A stretch of 64,000 nucleotides of DNA from JBAXHO01 sp037138855 (GTDB taxonomy: Bacteria; Patescibacteriota; Dojkabacteria; B142; OLB20), in NCBI GenBank assembly GCA_037138855.1, contig JBAXHO010000001.1, positions 24,840 through 88,839 on the forward strand, in the 5' to 3' direction. The stretch's first letter is position 1; each line of letters begins with the position of its first letter. The position numbers were made by a program, and so were the translations under genes. Shown piece by piece: positions 1 to 9,212 of this stretch. The notes beneath the pieces were generated by a model. That model did no database searches and was not told the origin of the DNA. It worked only from the letters and a program-made list of their open reading frames with translations.

Positions 1-1
1 A

Positions 2-3000
2 AGTAATAATGATATAGTTGGAACTCAAGTCAACCCACTGTTATCTGCAGAGCAGACCATACCAGGAAACAAGACAGTATTTTTCTCAATTGATCAAAGT
101 AGTCCAGCATTTAATAATGCGATAAATTGTACAGGTACACCAATCGATCAACTTGAACAAACACGTCCTCAGGGAAGTGCTTGTGATAGCGGTGCTTATG
201 AATTTCCAATACCAGTAACGACAACTGTGACACCCACGCCTGCTACAGTGGCGATGACTTGTAGTGAGGGATTTACAGATGATTTCGGGAGATTTATGAT
301 CGATAGTAGCAGATGGAAAGTAAATATTGCTGACAGTTTAAAAACGAGTGTGGAAATTAATGCTCAGGGAGGTATGCTACTAATTCATATTAAGAAAGAT
401 AATTTAAATTTTGATACAACTCCTAATGTTCAGCTACAGCGTTGGATAACAGGAAATTTTAATGTAGAAGTAGATATGCTCCAATGGCAAACACCATTAC
501 CATTAGATAAGAAAGATACAGCAGTGGCTGCATTCCAAATTGTAGATAATACAGGATATGTCAGAAAAATTTGGTTTGAAGCAGCAACTTTATCAGATGG
601 GGTAACAATTGATCCGAATAATTATCTATTAGCTTCTGATTCATATAAATTTAAAATTTTAGTACCAAGATATGGTTCGGTACGATTGAAGGCAATTAAA
701 ACAGGTGAAGAAATCTCATATTTTTATACGGTTTTAAATCGTAACGATGGTAGTACGACTACAGGTTTTATTGGAAAAGATACTGGAGTGAAGGGAGTAA
801 ATGTTATGCCAATAATGAAGATGTCATCACCTCTAGCAAATACTTTTGAATTTGATAATTTCACTTTAAATTGTGATCAGGCAGTACCGGTATGTACATC
901 ATTTCAAAATATGTGGATAGAAGGATGTCAGAGTTGGAATGCAGCAGATCCAACGGCAAATGCTAGCTGTATCACAAACAATGCAAATGTTCAGATTCAT
1001 TTAAACTCTCCTAATGCCAGTCAAATGCAGTTCTATGAAAAAACTGCAAACCTAAATATACCATGTAGTGCGCTTGATCCTGGTACATTTCCTCCAGAAC
1101 AATATTATTCTTCAACACAAAATATTACATTATCATCGACACCAGGAGAGAAGCAGGTATGTGTACGATTAACTAATAGTAATGGGTCAAGCCAATGCGG
1201 AGGAAAGATCTGGTTCCAACCATCAATTACACCTACAATTTCTACAATACCATCACCAACTCCGACACCTCAAGGGGCACCGCAGTGTACATCTTTTGTG
1301 AATATGTGGTTGGAGAATTGTAAAACTAATCAGATGACAGGTCCAGCTTGTACAATTAATACAAACAAATTAAATATCAATTTAGCTGTACCCAATATTA
1401 CAGCTGGATCGATGATGAGTTTTTATGAGAGAACGGCAGCAGATGATCCCAAGGCTCTATGTAGTTCCTTTGATCCAAATAAATTTTCTACACCAGTTGA
1501 TTATGCTACTCAGGTAAAAGATTACCAATTACAAGCTACAACTGGACAAGTGAAGGTCTGTGTTCGTTTAGTGAATGGTAGTGGTGCTGCTAGTCAGTGC
1601 GGTGGTGGTATTAATATTGTAGAACCTGTGTATCGAATTCTTCAAACTGCTGTAAATACAAATGTTACACTATCAGGAATTACTCTGCAGGGAGGTAGGG
1701 CAGATGGAGTTGGAGGAGCAACTATGGGTGGAGCTATAGCTAACTATGGAATTATGAATTTGAATAATTCTATTTTAACAAATAACTCTGCGGTTTCTTC
1801 AGGAGGTGCAATATACAACGAAGGTATGCTTAGGATAAACGCTTCAAGAATATTTGCAAATACTACTAAAGGGACTGGAATTGGTGGTGGAGGAGCAATT
1901 TATAACAATGGTACTCAATTAAACATTAGCACTTCAGCGCTAAATAGTAATCAATCTGGATCTGCCGGAGGAGGTGCGATTCTTTCTCGAGGTAGTGAGG
2001 TAAATATTTTAAAAAGTTCCTTCAAAGATAATATTACTACTGGTTCTGGAGGTGCTCTGAATTTCTTCAATGATCATGCCAGTATTCTGAAAAACATCAT
2101 TATTAACTCTACATTTGCAGATAACTCTGTGCAATCAGGAGAAATCTATTCTAATGCAAGTTATCAATATAGTTTAGTGACAAATATTTCATTTTCAACT
2201 TTTACTTCAAAGAGTTCTGGGTCAAATACACTAGGAACAACATTGTTTGCAACTGGAAAGTCGGAAATGTTTATTAAAAATAACATTATCGCTGATAATC
2301 GTACAACTCAATGCAATTCACCTTTATTGATCGATAGTTCTGGAGGTAATGTGGTCTTAGATAGATCATGTTTACAAGATCCAAATAATTTGAATGGCGA
2401 TATTATTCAAAATCCAAAATTACAAGTTGAGGCTTCAAATGTAAATTATTATTCAGTTGCATATCCTATTGATCTTACTAGTCCAGCTGTTGATGCTGTT
2501 AAGGATTGTATGGATCTCGATATTACAACAATTGTCGAAGATCAGTGGGGTAGAGTAAGACCAAATGGTAGTCTTTGTGACAGTGGTGCTTATGAATTTC
2601 TAATGGATGTGACACCTACTATTTCCACAATACCTTCACCAACCCCAACTCCAGTGGGAGCACCAGCATGTACATCTTTTGTAAACATGTGGATTGAGAA
2701 TTGTAATGATAGTCAGGTTCCTGCTGGTCTTTGTACGGTATATAAAAATCATGTAACAATTCATTTGAATACGACAAATGCTAGTATGATGAGTTTTTAT
2801 GAAAGGACGGCAGCAGATGATGTCAATGCGTTATGTAGTTCATTTGATCCTACTAAATTTTCGCCACGAGTAAATTATGCTTCACAAGTAGATAATTTTC
2901 TATTGCATGCAACACCAGGGAAAGTAAAGGTATGTGTACGATTTGAGAATAGTAATGGAGCAGCGAGTCAGTGTGGTGGAGTGATTATTCTTGGAGATGC

Positions 3001-3505
3001 AATACCTACAGTGACACCATCCGTTACTCCTGTGCAGCCAAGTAATACTGTGATGCCATCAGCTACAGCTGGGGTACAAAATAGTAATACACCGACACCA
3101 ATTCGACCATCAAATACTGCTTCTGTCCCGACTAATACGAGGCCAGTGGTATATTACAGCGCGACACCTAGACCAACAACAAATGGCATAGTGACACCGA
3201 CTATAACCGGTACAATTACCATAACTCCCAGTGGTTCGATTACAGTTACTCCGACAATAAAAGTAACTGTCACTAATACTGGTACAGTGACACCTACAAC
3301 AACGAATGGCGGTGGAATTTTAGGAAACTTTGATTTTGGTACATTTTTCTCCGACTTATTAAGTGGTAAGGCTTCACCATGGGGTTATCTTGGAGTAGCG
3401 CTTTGTTGCTTGTTCTGGTTGATATTGCTCTTATTATTAGTAGGATTGTTACGTCGCAGAAAAGATGAAAATGGTGCCAATGCCATGTTTACTAATCAGA
3501 TTTAG
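2..3505 (+). CDS. Large anchored surface protein with beta-helix and Thr/Pro linkers (5' truncated by window)
   Basis: The frame is open from the window edge, so the true start lies upstream; the first GTG in frame is at 227. The first residues end in a 'CDSGAYEF' motif that recurs near 2580, which marks the end of a right-handed beta-helix unit. From 227, residues 10-220 resemble a concanavalin/LamG-like domain. A Cys-containing 'CTSF.NMW.E.C' module of about 115 residues occurs three times (about 225-340, 350-465, 815-930). A Gly-rich beta-helix with GGAIYN-type rungs fills 470-800. A Thr/Pro linker (930-1040), one membrane helix (about 1055-1078) and a short RRRKDENG tail follow. It is likely an adhesin or surface-display protein; no enzyme motif is visible. 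Confidence 0.88.
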   Translation, partial: SNNDIVGTQVNPLLSAEQTIPGNKTVFFSIDQSSPAFNNAINCTGTPIDQLEQTRPQGSACDSGAYEFPIPVTTTVTPTPATVAMTCSEGFTDDFGRFMIDSSRWKVNIADSLKTSVEINAQGGMLLIHIKKDNLNFDTTPNVQLQRWITGNFNVEVDMLQWQTPLPLDKKDTAVAAFQIVDNTGYVRKIWFEAATLSDGVTIDPNNYLLASDSYKFKILVPRYGSVRLKAIKTGEEISYFYTVLNRNDGSTTTGFIGKDTGVKGVNVMPIMKMSSPLANTFEFDNFTLNCDQAVPVCTSFQNMWIEGCQSWNAADPTANASCITNNANVQIHLNSPNASQMQFYEKTANLNIPCSALDPGTFPPEQYYSSTQNITLSSTPGEKQVCVRLTNSNGSSQCGGKIWFQPSITPTISTIPSPTPTPQGAPQCTSFVNMWLENCKTNQMTGPACTINTNKLNINLAVPNITAGSMMSFYERTAADDPKALCSSFDPNKFSTPVDYATQVKDYQLQATTGQVKVCVRLVNGSGAASQCGGGINIVEPVYRILQTAVNTNVTLSGITLQGGRADGVGGATMGGAIANYGIMNLNNSILTNNSAVSSGGAIYNEGMLRINASRIFANTTKGTGIGGGGAIYNNGTQLNISTSALNSNQSGSAGGGAILSRGSEVNILKSSFKDNITTGSGGALNFFNDHASILKNIIINSTFADNSVQSGEIYSNASYQYSLVTNISFSTFTSKSSGSNTLGTTLFATGKSEMFIKNNIIADNRTTQCNSPLLIDSSGGNVVLDRSCLQDPNNLNGDIIQNPKLQVEASNVNYYSVAYPIDLTSPAVDAVKDCMDLDITTIVEDQWGRVRPNGSLCDSGAYEFLMDVTPTISTIPSPTPTPVGAPACTSFVNMWIENCNDSQVPAGLCTVYKNHVTIHLNTTNASMMSFYERTAADDVNALCSSFDPTKFSPRVNYASQVDNFLLHATPGKVKVCVRFENSNGAASQCGGVIILGDAIPTVTPSVTPVQPSNTVMPSATAGVQNSNTPTPIRPSNTASVPTNTRPVVYYSATPRPTTNGIVTPTITGTITITPSGSITVTPTIKVTVTNTGTVTPTTTNGGGILGNFDFGTFFSDLLSGKASPWGYLGVALCCLFWLILLLLLVGLLRRRKDENGANAMFTNQI

Positions 3506-3548
3506 CAAAGAGAAAAGAATATAGGAATCAAAGAATAGAAAGCGTTAT

Positions 3549-3591
3549 AAAGTCCTCGGTAATCAATTGTAAGATTACCGAGGACTTTTTG
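3549..3591 (+). terminator. Intrinsic terminator of the surface-protein gene
   Basis: A perfect 15-bp stem (3549-3563 with 3574-3588), a 10-nt loop and a run of T. It sits about 45 bases after the stop codon and separates this gene from the cysteine module. Confidence 0.92.
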
Positions 3592-3630
3592 TAAGTAGTT
3601 AAGATTATGCAGCTGGTAATTAATAAATAA

Positions 3631-3659
3631 TTGACAGAATGAAATCCTTTAGTTATAGT
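3631..3659 (+). promoter_or_regulatory. Promoter of the cysteine leader/cysM unit
   Basis: A consensus -35 TTGACA (3631-3636), a 17-base spacer and a -10 TATAGT (3654-3659) are visible. A transcription start 7 bases after the -10 would fall at about 3666, which is the A of the leader ATG. The transcript would therefore begin at the leader start codon. Confidence 0.85.
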
Positions 3660-3665
3660 TGCTTT

Positions 3666-3722
3666 ATGGTTTACTTAATTAATACATTCAATTCTTGTTG
3701 TTGTCCACACTTAGTGGACTAG
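3666..3722 (+). CDS. Cysteine-rich leader peptide (attenuation uORF)
   Basis: An 18-codon ORF reads MVYLINTFNSCCCPHLVD and stops at TAG 3720-3722. Three consecutive Cys codons (TGT TGT TGT, 3696-3704) lie near its end. The ATG coincides with the predicted transcription start, so it would be translated as a leaderless message. The third Cys codon touches the first arm of hairpin 1:2, and the stop codon lies in segment 2 of the leader RNA. This is the expected geometry for ribosome-stalling attenuation. It precedes a cysteine synthase gene. Translation is inferred from layout, not shown. Confidence 0.8.
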   Translation: MVYLINTFNSCCCPHLVD

Positions 3723-3783
3723 AATTGTATTAAATAATTATTCAATTTATAGCTAGTCCTTTAAATAAGACTAGCTTTTTTTT
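3703..3783 (+). promoter_or_regulatory. Cysteine-responsive transcription attenuator (mutually exclusive hairpins plus terminator)
   Basis: Segment 1 GTCCAC (3703-3708) pairs with GTGGAC (3714-3719). Segment 2 GGACTAG (3716-3722) is complementary to segment 3 CTAGTCC (3753-3759); this helix can be extended by AATTG (3723-3727) with CAATT (3743-3747). Segment 3 can instead form the terminator AGCTAGTC (3751-3758) with GACTAGCT (3769-3776), followed by eight T. The predicted logic is as follows. A ribosome stalled at the Cys codons masks segment 1, so 2:3 forms and transcription continues. A ribosome that reaches the stop masks segment 2, so 3:4 forms and terminates 21 bases before cysM. Confidence 0.85.
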
Positions 3784-3804
3784 ATCTATTAAATTTTAAA
3801 AATT

Positions 3805-4698
3805 ATGCAGAATTCTAAATTAGTTGTTGCTGAAAATATTTTTGAGTTAATTGGGAATACCCCGTTGCTTAGGATTCCTCTAGAACAATCAGAAATAAAG
3901 CTTTATGCCAAGCTGGAAGGGCAGAATATCGGTGGTTCGGTAAAAGACCGTGCTGCATATTCGATGATTGTGGAAGCTGAAAAAAGAGGTGAATTAACAA
4001 AAGAAATGGAAATTATTGAAGCGACCAGTGGTAATACTGGTATTGCTTTAGCGATGATAGCAGCTGTCAAAGGCTATAAAATCACTATTGTGATGTCAGA
4101 AGCGATGAGTGTCGAGCGACGCAAAATGATTCAATTATATGGAGCCAATTTAATTTTAACTCCGGCAGCATTAGGTACTGGTGGAGCGATAACAAAAGTT
4201 CATGAAATGATGGCAGCTCAACCAGGTAAATACTGGCATGCTAATCAACATGATAATCCGGATAATGCTTTGATTCATTACAATACCACTGCTATGGAAA
4301 TTCTAGAACAACTTCCTGATGTCACACACATTTTCGCCGGTATCGGTACTTTTGGAACTGTACGAGGTATATCTAAACGTTTTAGAGAAGAGAAACGAGC
4401 TATCAAAATTATCGGAATTGAACCTTTTGCAGGTATACCAATTCAGGGATTACGCAATATGTCTGAAATAAATCCTCCGCAACTATTTGATAAGAATTTT
4501 TTAGATGAGATAATCAACGTTGATGCTCAATTTGCTAAACCACGTTTGGAAGAATTAGCTAGAAAGTCTGGATTATTTGTTGGATTTAGTTCCGCAGCAA
4601 TTTATCATGGTGCATTAACTTATTTAAAAAATGTTGATTCAGCCACGGCAGTAATGATTTTTCCAGATAAAGGTGAAAAGTATCTGAGTATGATATAA
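3805..4698 (+). CDS. cysM: Cysteine synthase, CysM-type (PLP-dependent)
   Basis: This PLP fold-type II enzyme makes cysteine from an activated serine (O-acetylserine or possibly O-phosphoserine) and a sulfur donor. Visible family motifs are NTPLLRI near the N terminus, GGSVKDRAA with the Schiff-base Lys at about residue 44, EATSGNTGIALAMIAAVKGY for phosphate/PLP binding, and a C-terminal DKGEKYLS. The ERRKMIQLYGA stretch and overall pattern fit CysM better than CysK. At 297 residues the length is normal. No Shine-Dalgarno sequence precedes the ATG. It lies directly behind the polycysteine attenuator, so it is probably induced by shortage of charged tRNA-Cys. cysS follows on the same strand. 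Confidence 0.93.
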   Translation: MQNSKLVVAENIFELIGNTPLLRIPLEQSEIKLYAKLEGQNIGGSVKDRAAYSMIVEAEKRGELTKEMEIIEATSGNTGIALAMIAAVKGYKITIVMSEAMSVERRKMIQLYGANLILTPAALGTGGAITKVHEMMAAQPGKYWHANQHDNPDNALIHYNTTAMEILEQLPDVTHIFAGIGTFGTVRGISKRFREEKRAIKIIGIEPFAGIPIQGLRNMSEINPPQLFDKNFLDEIINVDAQFAKPRLEELARKSGLFVGFSSAAIYHGALTYLKNVDSATAVMIFPDKGEKYLSMI

Positions 4699-4754
4699 AA
4701 TGGAAGTTGGAGAATCGTATATCGCATTTCGCATATCGGAAAGGAGAAAGAAAA

Positions 4755-4790
4755 TTTAGGAATTTGAGAATCTAAGAATCTAAGAATTAG
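4755..4790 (+). repeat. Intergenic 'gaatctaag' repeat phrase in the cysM-cysS spacer
   Basis: The spacer 4699-4954 holds iterated GAATCTAAG-like units. The phrase family recurs at 9213-9273 and 52686-52705, and in inverse orientation near 54940 and 57555. A complementary-style TTTTAACTTTTAGC phrase sits at 4896-4910. No gene is seen in the spacer. Confidence 0.55.
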
Positions 4791-4954
4791 TGAAGACGTA
4801 GTGCAAATTTTGAATAGTACTATAGATTGTATTCAATAGACAGACATTAGTTATTAGGAAGATAGTTGATTTATATATTTTTTTAACTAATATCTTTTAA
4901 CTTTTAGCTATTATCTATTAATTCCAGCTATATTTATACATTAATTAAATCATC

Positions 4955-6394
4955 ATGCTGAAGGTTTACAACACACTTACCAAGCAAAAACAGGAGTTTA
5001 TTCCCATCGAACCTAAAAAGGTAATGTTTTATCATTGTGGTCCGACAGTTTACTGGGTACAACATATCGGGAATCTTCGCGGTATGATCTGTGCTGATTT
5101 AATTCGTCGCTCTTTGATTTACATGGGTTATGAAGTTAAATTTGTTCGTAATTATACCGACGTTGGGCATCTGACTGGTGATAACATCGGAGATGCAGAT
5201 ACTGGTGAAGATCGCATGGAAAAAGCTGCGAAACGAGAAGGATTGGATCCAGACAAAATTGCCAATAAATATATTGAACTTTTTAATATTGACTTGGAGA
5301 AGTTGAATATTCTGCAGCCAACTTATACACCAAGGGCGACAGAATTTATCCAGCAAATGATAGATTTAGTGCAGGTTTTACTGGATAAAGGTTTTGCCTA
5401 CGCCACACCTAAGGCAATTTATTTCGATGTTACTAAAAAAGCAGACTACAATAAATTAAATCGGCAAAATCTTGAGGAAAATCGTCAAGGTTCTGGCACC
5501 GGAGATGTAAGTGATCCAGCTAAAAAGCATCCCTTTGATTTTGCTTTATGGTTTTTCAAAACTGGAGTGCATAGTAATGCTTTGCAAACCTGGGAGTCAC
5601 CGTTTAGTTCAACTGAAGTTGAAAAGGGACGAGGGTTTCCTGGCTGGCATATCGAGTGTAGTGCAATGTCCAGCTCTCTCTTAGCCGATACGATTGATTT
5701 ACATATGGGTGGTATTGAGCATATTGCGATTCATCACACCAATGAAATTGCTCAAAGCGAATCTGCCAGTGGCAAGGAATTTGTCCATTACTGGCTGCAC
5801 AACGAGCATTTAACTGTAGATGATCAGAAGATGTCAAAGTCACTTGGTAATGTATATGCAGTTTCCGATATTGAAGCTAAGGGTTATGATCCACTTGCCT
5901 TACGTTATTTTTTCTTGCAAGCGCATTACCGTTCTAAGCAAAACTTCACCTGGGAAGCACTGGATGCAGCCAAGCAAGCCTTTTCCAAACTGAAAAAAGA
6001 GGTTCTAAACTGGAAAAAAGCTGAAAGTAGCTCAAATACAGCCGAAAATGAGGTGGAAACCCTAAAAAATGAGTTTCTAAGGGCTCTGGAAGATGATTTT
6101 AATATTCCTCAAGCACTTGCAGTGGTTTGGAAAACCAATAATTTTAAAGCCCTGTCTGATCAGGAAAAATTAAATTTGGTTTTGGACTTTGATAAAGTAT
6201 TAGGTTTGAAATTAAGTGAAGTGAAGGAAAATCAGGTAGAGATACCAGAAGCTGTGAAAAAATTACTTGAGGAAAGACAACTTGCCAGGGTAAATAAAGA
6301 CTGGGCAAAATCAGATCAAATTCGTGAACAGATTAAAAAGGAATTCGGGATGTTGGTTGAGGATAGTGGTGAAGGACAGAAGATTATCGGTTAA
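4955..6394 (+). CDS. cysS: Cysteinyl-tRNA synthetase
   Basis: A class I aminoacyl-tRNA synthetase that charges tRNA-Cys with cysteine. The zinc-site Cys in HCGPTVY, the HIGH-type motif (HIGNLRG, about residue 35), the GWHIECSAM zinc/cysteine-site segment and KMSKSLGN (about residue 292) are all present. The C-terminal DALR-like helical region includes the usual ERQLARVNKDWAKSDQIRE stretch. The length of 479 residues is normal. It lies 256 bases after cysM on the same strand. Together they cover making and using cysteine, so read-through of the attenuator could affect both. No SD motif lies before the ATG. Confidence 0.96.
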   Translation: MLKVYNTLTKQKQEFIPIEPKKVMFYHCGPTVYWVQHIGNLRGMICADLIRRSLIYMGYEVKFVRNYTDVGHLTGDNIGDADTGEDRMEKAAKREGLDPDKIANKYIELFNIDLEKLNILQPTYTPRATEFIQQMIDLVQVLLDKGFAYATPKAIYFDVTKKADYNKLNRQNLEENRQGSGTGDVSDPAKKHPFDFALWFFKTGVHSNALQTWESPFSSTEVEKGRGFPGWHIECSAMSSSLLADTIDLHMGGIEHIAIHHTNEIAQSESASGKEFVHYWLHNEHLTVDDQKMSKSLGNVYAVSDIEAKGYDPLALRYFFLQAHYRSKQNFTWEALDAAKQAFSKLKKEVLNWKKAESSSNTAENEVETLKNEFLRALEDDFNIPQALAVVWKTNNFKALSDQEKLNLVLDFDKVLGLKLSEVKENQVEIPEAVKKLLEERQLARVNKDWAKSDQIREQIKKEFGMLVEDSGEGQKIIG

Positions 6395-6424
6395 TTACCG
6401 AAAATTATCATTATCATAATTTCC

Positions 6425-6865
6425 TCACTTAAATTTTTTTAAGATGAGATAAATAATAATACCGCCAATACATAATGTTCCAAAAGCTCCAATCATATAA
6501 ATAATAGGTGAAATTGAGCTATTTGATAATTTGATAGTTAATGTTTTTTGGGAAACTGCAGCACCTAGCACAATAGATTGAATGTATTCTTTATTATTGA
6601 TTGTGATGACTACTTTATAGGTTCCATTTGGAATATTTTCAATTTGAATAAAGCCCTTATCGTCGGTTATGTAATCTCTATCATTCAAATTGACTTTTAC
6701 ATTTGTAGCAGGTTTTCCATTGGGGCTAATCACTTGTATCTTGAACATTTCTGCTGTTGCTTGTTCATTTGAAAAAATCATTGTAGGGATAAGAATATAT
6801 TCGGTCGTAGGAGTTATTGTGGGTGGTATGGTTAAGACAATGGTTGGAATTGATGAAGGTTTCAA
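6425..6865 (-). CDS. C-terminal anchor part of a frameshifted surface protein
   Basis: This 146-residue ORF begins inside a Ser/Thr/Pro linker, so it is not an independent start. It continues with a carboxypeptidase-regulatory-like beta-sandwich (PNGKPATNVKVNLNDRDY...GFIQIENIPNGTYKVVI, about 48-85), then one membrane helix (about 119-140) and a KKFK tail. Reading the same frame upstream gives a sensible Thr/Pro linker to about 6930, where the frame of the upstream beta-helix ORF takes over. I read both ORFs as one gene (6425-8877) with a one-base loss at about 6930-6936. It would carry the membrane anchor of that protein. Confidence 0.7.
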   Translation of the reverse strand: MKPSSIPTIVLTIPPTITPTTEYILIPTMIFSNEQATAEMFKIQVISPNGKPATNVKVNLNDRDYITDDKGFIQIENIPNGTYKVVITINNKEYIQSIVLGAAVSQKTLTIKLSNSSISPIIYMIGAFGTLCIGGIIIYLILKKFK

Positions 6866-6873
6866 AGTAAATG

Positions 6874-8877
6874 TTAAACGTGATGTTGGAATTTTGGTAT
6901 TAACAACAATAGGCGTAGCGTATGGACCTGTAATGGAGTGTTTGTAGGTACATTTGTAGTAACTAGAATAGTTGTATTAGTAGGTAAGATTGTAGCAGTG
7001 GTAATTGGAGTAGTTGTACTAGTAGGTAAGATTGTAGCAGTGGTAATTGGAATGATTGTACTAGCAGGTGTGCTTGTAGGTATGAGAGTTGAAACTGGTG
7101 TATTGGTTGGAGAGTTGGTTGAAGTTGGGACAGCTGTAGCAAATGGAGTAGGAGTAGGTGTGTCAGTCAGAGTGGGTGTTGGCGTTGGGCTGGGATTTTC
7201 CTGGTAAGCACCGATATTTGTCCCGTCATTAGCACTAGAAATGATTGGAGAGCCAATGTTCGGTGTACTGCATAAAATAACTCTATCTCTCAGTTGCTCA
7301 ATCGGCAGAGCCAATAATTGCGCTCTGCTACACTGGCTTTCATCAGAAATTGTAGGATTGGTATCCATAAATTTAGAATGAAACTCATATGCCTGCTGTT
7401 CGTTATACGGGTCATTGTTTAGGCATTTGATAGCAAGAGAACCCAACCGCACTACACAGGTAGTACTATCAGTTTTCGTTTTCGGATAGTATGCATTAAA
7501 ATCGCTCTCAGCAGGTAAATAACCAGCATATGAATAAACATGATATTCACCTCTTGTAATGCCTGAGCCAGAGACTCTCCTAGCGCCTATCATCAAGTTA
7601 TTCATTATTACATTTTCGATCCCAGGATAAGAAAGTGATTTTATACTGGTGTATTCACTAACATTTCCTGAAGTCTCACTGATACCAACAATAGTATTAT
7701 TCTTTATGATATTTGCTGCAGATCTTTCAGTTATACTAATTCCATTGGCATTGTAAGTAAACTGCGCCCAGGAATAAAGATAATTATGGTGAATATTGTT
7801 TTCATAAGATGCCATATATGTTGGAACACTTTCGGAATTTAAGTATTTGTAGGCTTCGACTCTATCGCTACCGGGGTCAGAAGGGGATTCACTCATTACC
7901 CGAATTCCATTGTTGGGAGAACCAACTATTACATTATCAGTGATTTCGTTATTATGTCCGCGGACATCTATCTCGCTTCCCTCAACAAACTGCCTAGTTG
8001 CTGATATAGTATTACCACGAACAATATTATTTCTTGTATCAGGCTTGAGCTCAACTGCCTCATTCCAGGAGTTAATAATATTATTATTTTCAATTACATT
8101 GCCTTCGACCCAGGTCCGGCTAAAGCCTTGTTCCGGAGACCAACAGTTTCCCGACACCACATTGCCGGCACTACCGACATAGAAGCTTTCATCTAAATTT
8201 TCAATTGTATTATTACTAAATGTACTATTTATAGTTTTGCATATTGAAAAACCTGTATTTTGACTACCATCATGTTCTACTATGGTAACTCCATTTTTAT
8301 CGTGTCTTCCTTTAACCTCACCAATACCGAGGCTGGAATAGTATGTGCAACCGGCATATTCGCCTATTTCACTCGGGCTACAATTACCGTCAAATCCTAA
8401 ATGAATGTAGTTATTTTTTATAGTTAGATCTGAAGAGATATAAATTGGAAATCCCGAACGGGAAATATCAACAATCTCAAAGCCATCTATAGTAATATAT
8501 GATGAATTTACCAGCCTAATGCCTGAATAGCCTTTGAGAACTGGTCTTTGATCAGGATCATAAGCCTTGAGAATAATATTATTTCCGAGTGCACCATGTT
8601 TATTGACAAAAGAAGCGACTTCGCCATAGATATTATTGTCAGACTGAGTATAATTCCCGGGTATTACAAGAATTGTATCGCCCGGAGCGCTTGTCATATC
8701 TATGCCTTTCTGTATTGTCTTGAATGGAGTCGAAATTGATAAGCCTGAATTGGAATCATCTCCGTCAGGTGCAACGTAATAAGTAGAACTGGCAAAGACC
8801 GGAACTACAAAAAGGCATAATAAAAGAAAAGCACTAATTATGGCTAATCCGTATTTCAATTTGATAACTGAAAACAT
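6874..8877 (-). CDS. Secreted right-handed beta-helix protein (anchor split off by frameshift)
   Basis: It starts with a clear signal peptide (hydrophobic core about 10-28, ending VFASS). This is followed by the typical opening of DUF1565/beta-helix proteins: TYYVAPDGDDSNSGLS, then PFKTIQKGID and PGDTILVIPGNY. Repeated NNxI/GNxI rungs span about 80-430, then comes a C-terminal cap and a long Thr/Pro linker (about 560-640). The last 20 or so residues (VHTLRLLLLIP...) do not fit the linker and look like out-of-frame reading. The +1 neighbour ORF at 6425-6865 supplies the expected anchor. Beta-helices of this type often bind or cut polysaccharides; no catalytic residues can be assigned. Confidence 0.85.
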   Translation of the reverse strand: MFSVIKLKYGLAIISAFLLLCLFVVPVFASSTYYVAPDGDDSNSGLSISTPFKTIQKGIDMTSAPGDTILVIPGNYTQSDNNIYGEVASFVNKHGALGNNIILKAYDPDQRPVLKGYSGIRLVNSSYITIDGFEIVDISRSGFPIYISSDLTIKNNYIHLGFDGNCSPSEIGEYAGCTYYSSLGIGEVKGRHDKNGVTIVEHDGSQNTGFSICKTINSTFSNNTIENLDESFYVGSAGNVVSGNCWSPEQGFSRTWVEGNVIENNNIINSWNEAVELKPDTRNNIVRGNTISATRQFVEGSEIDVRGHNNEITDNVIVGSPNNGIRVMSESPSDPGSDRVEAYKYLNSESVPTYMASYENNIHHNYLYSWAQFTYNANGISITERSAANIIKNNTIVGISETSGNVSEYTSIKSLSYPGIENVIMNNLMIGARRVSGSGITRGEYHVYSYAGYLPAESDFNAYYPKTKTDSTTCVVRLGSLAIKCLNNDPYNEQQAYEFHSKFMDTNPTISDESQCSRAQLLALPIEQLRDRVILCSTPNIGSPIISSANDGTNIGAYQENPSPTPTPTLTDTPTPTPFATAVPTSTNSPTNTPVSTLIPTSTPASTIIPITTATILPTSTTTPITTATILPTNTTILVTTNVPTNTPLQVHTLRLLLLIPKFQHHV
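6971..7054. repeat. 42-bp tandem repeat coding Thr/Pro linker
   Basis: Two nearly identical 42-base units (6971-7012 and 7013-7054) encode a 14-residue linker repeat on the minus strand. Expansion or contraction would keep the frame. Confidence 0.85.
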
Positions 8878-9212
8878 TACTTTTTCAAGATTTCTAATAT
8901 AATAATCATATATGTTATAAAAAGTGTTAGCAAGATTATGACTTGAAATTCTGAACCAGAAATCCAGAAACTATTTTCTGGATAATTTTTTATGGTGAAA
9001 TGTAAGATATCCTGCACCAAAGAGGAAAATTCTGTAGTTCAAGCTTATGAGATTTATTTTGGTATTGGTAAGTAATGACAGGAATTATTGCTAAATAAGA
9101 TTGCTTGCGCATTTTGGTGAAGTTAATTAATTTTATTATAGTCAAATTATCTTGAGAAAGAAAGAATTATGCATTATTTAGCGCAATAGGAGAGAATGGT
9201 TTATAATTGATT

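Noticed and set aside
3690..3790. T-box or SAM riboswitch upstream of cysM
   Set aside because: No T-box antiterminator sequence (GGTGG type) or SAM-riboswitch core is seen. The Cys codons and pairing explain the region better.
6938..7207. Plus-strand ORF of 89 codons with Val/Gly repeats
   Set aside because: It is the complement of the Thr/Pro linker of the minus-strand beta-helix gene; low-complexity shadow.
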